Shown here in pieces: positions 58,838 through 64,000 of a stretch of DNA of 64,000 bases. Under the pieces are notes generated by a model. It saw only the letters and a list, made by a program, of their open reading frames with translations, did not search any database and had not been told where the DNA came from. Each line of letters starts with the position of its first letter. The stretch's first letter is position 1. Origin of the DNA: Brevibacillus panacihumi. GTDB lineage: Bacteria > Bacillota > Bacilli > Brevibacillales > Brevibacillaceae. Location of the stretch: contig NZ_RHHT01000045.1 of the NCBI RefSeq assembly GCF_003710985.1, forward strand, positions 1 through 64,000, read 5' to 3'. The position numbers and the translations under genes were made by a program.

Positions 58838-59935
58838 TTAGCCTCTGGCTGCTACGACTTCCCCTTTGTACAATCCAGAAGCGATCAGTTCATCCACAAA
58901 GCGGTTGAAATCCGGGATATTCAACTGCTGCTTGGCATCGGACAGAGCCACGTCCGGATCCGGGTGAACCTCTACCATAATACCGTCCGAACCTACTGCA
59001 ATACCGGCTTTGGCTGTCGGCAGGAGCAGATCGCGGCGTCCTGTCGAGTGAGTCACGTCGACAAAGACAGGCAGATGAGTTTCCTGTTTCAAGAGCGGAA
59101 CAGCGGAGATGTCCAGCGTGTTGCGCGTCGCTTTTTCGTACGTGCGGATACCACGCTCACACAGCATGACCTGCGAGTTGCCCTCAGACAGGATGTACTC
59201 CGCAGCGTAGATGAATTCTTCAATCGTAGCGGAGAGTCCGCGTTTCAACAGGACAGGATGGTTGAGACGGCCCGCTGCTTTGAGCAGCTCGAAGTTTTGC
59301 ATGTTGCGTGCGCCGATCTGAATGACATCGATGTACTGTGCCGCCAGCTCCAGGTCCGCAGGCGTCACGATTTCGCTGATGGTGACGAGGTTGTACTCAT
59401 CGCCAATGCGCTTGAGGATTTTCAAGCCTTCTTCGCCCAAGCCTTGGAAATCGTATGGCGAGGTGCGTGGTTTGTACGCTCCGCCGCGCAGGGTGCGAAG
59501 GCCGCGTTTGACATGGTTTTCTGCAACAGCGCGCACCTGTTCGTAGCTCTCTACCGAGCAAGGGCCAGCGATCAGGATCGGGCTTGCGCCGCCAAATTCC
59601 ACGCCTTTTACGGTGATAACCGTGTCTTCGGCCTTCTTCTTGCGGCTGACCAGCAGCACTTTTTTCTTGTCGTCGTTTTGCAGATCAAGAGAGACCTGGA
59701 AGATTTGCTTGAACAGATGGCGAATCGTGTTATCGTTGAAAGGTCCTTTGTTATGTTCTACCAATTGGTTCAGCATTTGACGCTCGCGCTCAGGATCAAA
59801 GCGGTTGCTGCCCAGTTTCTCTTTCGCCTTCCCGACTTCTTGAACCAGCGCAGCACGCTGATTGATCAATTCGAGAATCTGCAGGTTGATCTGATCGATC
59901 TGTTTACGCATGGTTTCGATTTGGTCGTGTGCCAT
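58838..59935 (-). CDS. aroA: bifunctional chorismate mutase / DAHP synthase
   Basis: The protein has 365 residues. An N-terminal AroQ chorismate mutase (about 1-85, [30 protein letters not shown]) acts mainly as the feedback sensor. The type I-beta DAHP synthase (about 105-360) shows [31 protein letters not shown] and [10 protein letters not shown] with [12 protein letters not shown]. It catalyses the first step of aromatic amino acid synthesis. B. subtilis calls it AroA (AroG in its DAHP role), also near ccpA. GAGGAGAG precedes the ATG. Confidence 0.95.
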   Translation of the reverse strand: MAHDQIETMRKQIDQINLQILELINQRAALVQEVGKAKEKLGSNRFDPERERQMLNQLVEHNKGPFNDNTIRHLFKQIFQVSLDLQNDDKKKVLLVSRKKKAEDTVITVKGVEFGGASPILIAGPCSVESYEQVRAVAENHVKRGLRTLRGGAYKPRTSPYDFQGLGEEGLKILKRIGDEYNLVTISEIVTPADLELAAQYIDVIQIGARNMQNFELLKAAGRLNHPVLLKRGLSATIEEFIYAAEYILSEGNSQVMLCERGIRTYEKATRNTLDISAVPLLKQETHLPVFVDVTHSTGRRDLLLPTAKAGIAVGSDGIMVEVHPDPDVALSDAKQQLNIPDFNRFVDELIASGLYKGEVVAARG

Positions 59936-60074
59936 GTCTCTCCACTCTCCTCTGTCTTCTGTAAGTAAGGTGTCGTCGATAAATTAGGGTTATTATAATC
60001 GATTCATTCTCCCTTGTCAGCAGTTTAGCGCCAAAAAGCGCGAAAGTAAATTGGAAATCGAAAACATCTTATTT

Positions 60075-60105
60075 TTCGACAGGATTCTTTTCTTGCAAAG
60101 TCGAA
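60075..60105 (+). promoter_or_regulatory. Spo0A-box-like sites upstream of the FtsA-like gene
   Basis: TTCGACA (60075-60081) is a perfect reverse Spo0A box and AGTCGAA (60099-60105) a 6/7 match, 24 bp apart. A TTGCAA -35-like element overlaps the second. The 227-bp gap holds no gene. Confidence 0.4.
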
Positions 60106-60162
60106 TTATAGCGTTATTACAAGATCAGGAAAGACGTATGAAAAATGAGGAGTGACCTACCT

Positions 60163-62343
60163 TTGCTAGAGGTTGAAAAAACAGCCCAAGAAGAGCTGAT
60201 ATTTGCTTTAGATATTGGAACACGCAGCGTCGTCGGCTTAATCGTGGAGGCCGTCGGAGAGAAATACCGCGTCATCGATTGTGTCATCCGCGAGCATGAC
60301 GAGCGCTCCATGCTGGATGGACAAATCCATGATGTGATGGCCGTGGCCAAAGTTATTGGACAAATAAAGGAAGAACTGGAACAAAAAAATGGTCCCTTGC
60401 ACCGGGTGGCAGTCGCGGCGGCAGGACGTTCCCTGCGGACAAAGCGGGTAAAAATGGATATGCCGCTGGCCAAGCATGCCTTCATTACCCGCGAAGACGT
60501 GGTGGCAATGGAATTCGCTGCGGTGCAGGAAGCCCAGGCACAATTGGCACAGGAGCTGAACGAGCAGGATGTGACCCGCTATTACTGCGTCGGCTACAGC
60601 GTGGTCAACTACCATCTCGACGGCGAATTGATCGGCAGCCTGATCGATCAGCGCGGGGACGTAGCCAGTGTCGATGTGATCGCTACCTTCCTGCCGCGCG
60701 TAGTCGTCGATTCCCTGATCACTTCTCTGAAGCGGTGCGATCTGGACATGCAAGCCCTGACGCTGGAGCCGATCGCAGCCATCAATGTCCTGATTCCGGT
60801 CACGATGCGACGCCTGAATATCGCCTTGGTCGACATCGGTGCCGGCACCTCTGACGTCGCTTTGACAGAAGAGGGAGCGATTACCGCATACGGCATGGTT
60901 CCGGTGGCGGGTGACGAGATTACGGATGCATTGATGAATGCCTTTTTGCTCGACTTCCCGATGGCGGAAGAAGTCAAACGAGCGCTCTCCGTCCACGAAT
61001 CCGTATCCTTCACAGATATTTTAGGTCTGGAGCAAACGTTGCCCGTAGCAGATGTGATTGCCGCCATCCAGCCGGATATTCAGCAATTGGCAGAAAAAAT
61101 TGCCTTCAAGATATTGGAGTTAAATGGAAAAGCGCCGCAGGCAGTCATGCTGATCGGCGGCGGCAGCTTGACGCCTGGCTTGACCGATAAAGTGGCGCAT
61201 GTGTTGAAAATGCCCGCTGCCCGGGTGGCTGTCCGCGGGAGCGATGCGATCAAGCAATTTATCGGAGACGATCATCCTTCACTCAATGGACCGGAATTCG
61301 TCACGCCAGTCGGGATCGCAGTAGCTGCTCGTCGCCATCCGCTGCGCTACGTGACGATTACCGTAAACGATCAAACCATTCGTATTTTTGACCTGCGAAA
61401 AATGACCTTGGGCGATGGACTTCTTGCCGCAGGGCTCGACATTCGCCGACTGTATGGACGCCCTGGTCTCGCCATGAGCGTCACGGTGAACGGACGGATG
61501 AGGATCATTCCAGGCGGTCATGGAACTCCTCCGGTCATCGAACGCAACGGTGAGCCCGCCGGATTGGACACCACCCTGGAGGATGGCGATACGATCCGGG
61601 CAATAGCGGGAACAGACGGGGAAAACGCCAAGGTGCAGATCAAGGACTTGCTGGATCGCCTGGACACCCTGGACATCCTCATCTATGATCAGCCTCTCTC
61701 GCTCGGACCGATCGCACGGGTCAATGGCGAGGTGCAGCCGCTGGACACCTGGCTTGCTGATCGCAGCGAGATCGAGATCCGTCTCCCCCAAACGGTAGGA
61801 GAAGCTCTGGTAGAAGCGGGTTGGGAATTGGCTCCTGTCGAAGCGGATGTGCCGAGCTTCCAATTTACCGTAAACGGGCATTCCTACAGCTTGCCTGCCC
61901 GGCAAGAGATTCTGCTGCTCAACGGCAAGGCATGCTCAAGAGCGGATTACCTGCGTCAGGGGGATGAGCTGGTGTATCGCCTGGAGGAAGTGCCCATTCC
62001 GGCAATCCGCGATGTCATTCCATTGGAGGAATGGGTCCAGGAATCGATCACCGTCCATTTCAATGGCGAGCCCGTCACCATTCCCGTCGCCCAGGTCACG
62101 ATCACCATGGACGGCCGCGAAGCTCGTCCCGAGGAACCGGTCGCGAATGATGCCGTGATCCTGGTCAAGTCTACGGTAGGTTCTACTCCGGTGTTCAGCG
62201 ACGTGTTCCGCTATGTAGACTTCTCTTTGGATCAACCGGACCGCGAAACCATCTCCGGCTTTGTCATGCTCGTGAACGGCGAGCCAGCTACGTTCCAAAC
62301 CGAGTTGAAAACAGGCGACAAGCTGGAGTTGTTTTGGGATTAA
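60163..62343 (+). CDS. FtsA-like actin-fold protein with long C-terminal tail
   Basis: The protein has 726 residues (732 if ATG 60145 is used). Residues about 10-390 are an FtsA/PilM-type actin ATPase: FALDIGTRSVVGLIVE (phosphate 1), a 1C-like SHS2 domain with TRYYCVGYSVVNYHLDG, LVDIGAGTSDVALTE (phosphate 2) and AVMLIGGGSLTPGL (adenosine). The remaining 330 residues contain repeated beta-grasp-like modules (VTITVNDQTIRIFDL, FQFTVNGHSYSLPAR, ITVHFNGEPVTIPV). No C-terminal amphipathic helix is seen. TTG 60163 has GAGGAG 9 nt before it. Paralogue of FtsA, not the dcw copy; function unknown. Confidence 0.82.
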   Translation: MLEVEKTAQEELIFALDIGTRSVVGLIVEAVGEKYRVIDCVIREHDERSMLDGQIHDVMAVAKVIGQIKEELEQKNGPLHRVAVAAAGRSLRTKRVKMDMPLAKHAFITREDVVAMEFAAVQEAQAQLAQELNEQDVTRYYCVGYSVVNYHLDGELIGSLIDQRGDVASVDVIATFLPRVVVDSLITSLKRCDLDMQALTLEPIAAINVLIPVTMRRLNIALVDIGAGTSDVALTEEGAITAYGMVPVAGDEITDALMNAFLLDFPMAEEVKRALSVHESVSFTDILGLEQTLPVADVIAAIQPDIQQLAEKIAFKILELNGKAPQAVMLIGGGSLTPGLTDKVAHVLKMPAARVAVRGSDAIKQFIGDDHPSLNGPEFVTPVGIAVAARRHPLRYVTITVNDQTIRIFDLRKMTLGDGLLAAGLDIRRLYGRPGLAMSVTVNGRMRIIPGGHGTPPVIERNGEPAGLDTTLEDGDTIRAIAGTDGENAKVQIKDLLDRLDTLDILIYDQPLSLGPIARVNGEVQPLDTWLADRSEIEIRLPQTVGEALVEAGWELAPVEADVPSFQFTVNGHSYSLPARQEILLLNGKACSRADYLRQGDELVYRLEEVPIPAIRDVIPLEEWVQESITVHFNGEPVTIPVAQVTITMDGREARPEEPVANDAVILVKSTVGSTPVFSDVFRYVDFSLDQPDRETISGFVMLVNGEPATFQTELKTGDKLELFWD

Positions 62344-62356
62344 ACTGGTTTCCAAA

Positions 62357-62406
62357 ACAAAAAGAGCAGTTGAGAGGGAATCGTCCCCGATCAACTGCTC
62401 TTTTGC
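62357..62406. terminator. strong terminator
   Basis: AAAAGAGCAGTTGA (62360-62373) pairs perfectly with TCAACTGCTCTTTT (62391-62404). Confidence 0.92.
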
Positions 62407-62446
62407 TTTTGCTTTTTATTTTTGTTTTGAAAAGCTGCGGTTACGC

Positions 62447-62647
62447 AGGAGAAGAAAAATTCCAGGCGCAGCTCATCGCGTAGTCCAACCCAGCGGAGCG
62501 ACGGTTGGCGGGAAGCAGAATCGCAACCATGCATTCACATCGAAGCGACCGCTGCTTTTGCGATTCCCCGCCAAACGTCGCGGAGCGGACAGTAACCGCT
62601 TCCCTGTGGACGAAGACCTGAGCGGAGAATGGAATTTTTCTTCTCCT
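62447..62647. repeat. 201-bp structured inverted-repeat element
   Basis: An 18-bp perfect inverted repeat (62447-62464 with 62630-62647) bounds the element. Inside are CCAACC/GGTTGG (62485-62490 with 62503-62508) and a long stem GCGGG...GAATCGCAA with TTGCGATTC-CCCGC (62508-62526 with 62558-62571). The motif GCGGAGCG recurs three times with small changes. Both strands read open for short frames, but I see no credible gene. It fills the gap between an FtsA-like gene and brxC. It may be a non-autonomous mobile or REP-like element, or a structured RNA. Confidence 0.7.
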
Positions 62648-62662
62648 CACGAAAGCCACATA

Positions 62663-62989
62663 TCAAGATTTCAACGCTTCCCCAATCGCATCCTTGGTAA
62701 TCTTCCAGTGAGAGGTATGCCATTTTACCTGGCCGCCATCCAACAGGAAAATCTGCGGGGACTCGTGCTTGATCGCAAATCGGTCGGCCACTTCATTGGA
62801 TACAGGACGATCCTCCCGTACGAGAATGACCGCTGCCGGAACCTCTTGCTCCTGCAAAAAAGACTGAAACTCCTCATATGCAGACGTGCTGATCGGGCAG
62901 ATCGTGCTGTGCTTGAACAACAGGCGTTTGCCCTCTCCCGCTACGAATTGATCCAGTTCCTCAATCGAATGCAGTTCTTTTTGTGCCAT
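62663..62989 (-). CDS. brxC: bacillithiol system redox protein BrxC (YtxJ)
   Basis: The protein has 108 residues with a thioredoxin fold. The active-site region is LFKHSTICPISTSAYEEFQ with a single cysteine followed by Pro-Ile-Ser, as in monothiol YtxJ/BrxC; ESPQIFLLDGGQVKWHTSHWKIT is the family C-terminal block. It probably removes bacillithiol from proteins. The frame extends to 63091, but AAGGGAGAAG selects ATG 62989. B. subtilis ytxJ also lies near ccpA and aroA. Confidence 0.92.
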   Translation of the reverse strand: MAQKELHSIEELDQFVAGEGKRLLFKHSTICPISTSAYEEFQSFLQEQEVPAAVILVREDRPVSNEVADRFAIKHESPQIFLLDGGQVKWHTSHWKITKDAIGEALKS

Positions 62990-63072
62990 GCTATCTTCTC
63001 CCTTCTGACGTGACGCTATGGCTTCAGTATACGAAAACATGAATGGTAAAGTCCATGTGCCAGGTGCAAAAC

Positions 63073-63099
63073 AAAAAACCACCCTGCGCACAAGGTGGT
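63073..63099 (-). terminator. terminator of the zinc-ribbon protein gene
   Basis: ACCACC (63078-63083) pairs with GGTGGT (63094-63099); on the minus strand TTTTTTGTTTTG follows. Confidence 0.85.
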
Positions 63100-63106
63100 C
63101 ATGGAA

Positions 63107-63502
63107 TTACACCATAATTTTCGTCAGACGATGACGCAGCTCCAGCATCCATTTTTCGTCTCCCAGCGATTGGGCCAGCAAGAACAAGTCCAGTAGCTCG
63201 TTGACTCGCTCTTCCAGCGCTTCCCGCACCGTAGAGTCGCCCTCATTGGCAATCAGCACCAATAAATTGGACAACTCTGACATTTCCTCAAACTCAATCG
63301 CCTGCCGCTCGGGATTCTGCCCCAATTCCGCCATCAAGTCTTTCAGGTCTTCTTTGACAACATCCACTACCTGTGAATGGGCGCAGCTGTCGTCCACGCA
63401 GACGTGTACGGGTACATTTAATATCTTCACCCGATTTCGATACACGACGTTGCGCAGCACGACCTCCATATCACTGCCGCAGCGGCTGCATTTCTTCTGC
63501 AT
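63107..63502 (-). CDS. zinc-ribbon protein, YgiT-like N-terminus
   Basis: The protein has 131 residues. The N-terminal ribbon is MQKKCSRCGSDMEVVL with CxxC and a second pair in VHVCVDDSCAHSQ. The rest is acidic and helical (DLKDLMAELGQNPERQAIEF, LLDLFLLAQSLGDEKW). YgiT-type ribbons are often antitoxin N-termini, but no HTH or toxin partner is seen here. ATG 63502 has GGGGTG upstream; the frame opens at 63526. Function unknown. Confidence 0.78.
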   Translation of the reverse strand: MQKKCSRCGSDMEVVLRNVVYRNRVKILNVPVHVCVDDSCAHSQVVDVVKEDLKDLMAELGQNPERQAIEFEEMSELSNLLVLIANEGDSTVREALEERVNELLDLFLLAQSLGDEKWMLELRHRLTKIMV

Positions 63503-63618
63503 GAGTTCACCCCTATCTCTATCCACATATGTATGCGTCCCTTATGTATTCGCGCCACCCTTCTTCAATCCTGCTAAACAACAGATGGTACTTGGTGGAT
63601 GTAGTGGCAGACAAATCA

Positions 63619-63648
63619 AAAACGATGCCCTTTTGACGGCATCGTTTT
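63619..63648 (-). terminator. terminator of the 77-residue gene
   Basis: AAAACGATGCC (63619-63629) pairs perfectly with GGCATCGTTTT (63638-63648); T-rich sequence follows on the minus strand. Confidence 0.88.
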
Positions 63649-63666
63649 CCGAAGCAGATCTGAAGA

Positions 63667-63900
63667 TTATGCGTAAATGGCGTTTACTTTTTCACAATGC
63701 GGACATACCGCCACCTTGCCGGAGTGACCAGCTTCGTCTTCCACCCGATACCCCGTAATCTGGTCCGAAAAGCAAAACAGGCACTCGGTATTGAAGTCCA
63801 TGTCGTACTGCGCTTTCCAGACAATCGACTTGAAATCTTCCCCTACATTGATCGTAATGGGCAGCAGATCGTGTTGGAGACTGTGTAATGATCGTTGCAT
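63667..63900 (-). CDS. small zinc-ribbon protein, function unknown
   Basis: The protein has 77 residues. Two CxxC pairs (ECLFCFSD and AVCPHCEKVN) frame an acidic middle and suggest a single zinc site. The N-terminus (MQRSLHSLQHDLLPITINVG) is neutral with a strand-rich core. GAAAGGATGG lies about 9 nt before the ATG at 63900. I do not recognise the family. The remaining 100 bp to the window edge show no gene. Confidence 0.75.
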   Translation of the reverse strand: MQRSLHSLQHDLLPITINVGEDFKSIVWKAQYDMDFNTECLFCFSDQITGYRVEDEAGHSGKVAVCPHCEKVNAIYA

Positions 63901-64000
63901 CGCAATGCCATCCTTTCGTGTATTGCAAAGTCTTTTCGTATCCTCTAGCTTTTCCTGATTTTCAGAATAATAAACATGGCGCCTGCACGGAGAAAAAAAG

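Noticed and set aside
58964-59968. 334-residue open frame on the plus strand
   Set aside because: It is antisense to the DAHP synthase gene and looks like coding-strand shadow.
62441-62659. 72-residue open frame on the minus strand inside the inverted-repeat element
   Set aside because: Its composition and overlap with strong stems indicate chance opening within a repeat, and no ribosome site is present.

Overview
The window reads as chromosome of an endospore-forming Bacillales bacterium of moderate GC, most like Brevibacillus or a close Paenibacillaceae relative. Support: sporulation genes (spo0M, ytrH/ytrI, refZ), CcpA, CodY, a bacillithiol-type YtxJ/BrxC protein, an SLH-domain protein, the dapF cell-wall pathway, strong AGGAGG ribosome sites and frequent TTG/GTG starts. 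The genus is inferred from protein resemblance and was not tested by any search. The backbone keeps a gene order known from Bacillus subtilis (nifZ-thiI, ezrA, refZ, ytrP/dgcP, rpsD, acuABC, ccpA, aroA, ytxJ), stretched by insertions of other genes.

Region by region. 1-0.2 kb: tandem promoters and leader of an rRNA operon that runs off the left edge. 0.4-7.6 kb: nifZ-thiI-FAH operon, dapF, yjjX-type NTPase, a nucleotidase and small proteins. 7.7-13.4 kb: an SDR enzyme and three MFS exporters, one translationally coupled to a helix-turn-helix regulator. 13.4-17.7 kb: menC-type enolase, a stand-alone codY, spo0M, ytrH/ytrI and two small proteins. 17.9-24.6 kb: another MFS protein, an HD-GYP protein, two GNAT acetyltransferases (the second behind a structured leader with a terminator) and an HI0933-type flavoprotein. 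24.7-34.1 kb: an EzrA homologue fused to an extracytoplasmic TPM domain, refZ behind probable Spo0A boxes, an EEP-family hydrolase, a lipoprotein, an MBL hydrolase, a GAF-GGDEF protein and a phosphatase.

34.2-41 kb: an envelope-stress-like module consisting of an ECF sigma factor, a membrane anti-sigma protein, and three proteins with YcdB/YcdC (PepSY-like) domains, one of them SLH-anchored. Two promoters with ECF spacing and consensus lie in front of the outer members, with rpsD and its S4-type leader in between. 41.1-46.9 kb: class A PBP with two FN3 domains, then acuABC. 46.9-51.6 kb: a four-gene operon (DeoR regulator, DUF1537 kinase, PdxA2, GntP permease) that fits D-threonate-type sugar acid catabolism, with DeoR half-sites and a cre-like site. 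51.7-54 kb: an AT-rich secreted Ig-like/beta-propeller protein behind a clear class I cyclic-di-GMP riboswitch with its own sigma-A promoter and terminator. 54-56.1 kb: divergent alpha/beta hydrolase and LysR pair. 56.2-64 kb: an MtnN-glutaredoxin fusion, ccpA, csoR, the DAHP synthase/chorismate mutase fusion, a large FtsA-like protein with a long C-terminal tail, a 201-bp inverted-repeat element, brxC and two zinc-ribbon proteins.

Themes. Cyclic-di-GMP signalling appears three times: a probable synthase (31.2 kb), a probable hydrolase (19.5 kb) and a receptor RNA (53.9 kb). Cell division and sporulation control also recur (EzrA-TPM, RefZ, the FtsA paralogue, Spo0A boxes). No tRNA gene, CRISPR array or recognisable insertion sequence was seen.
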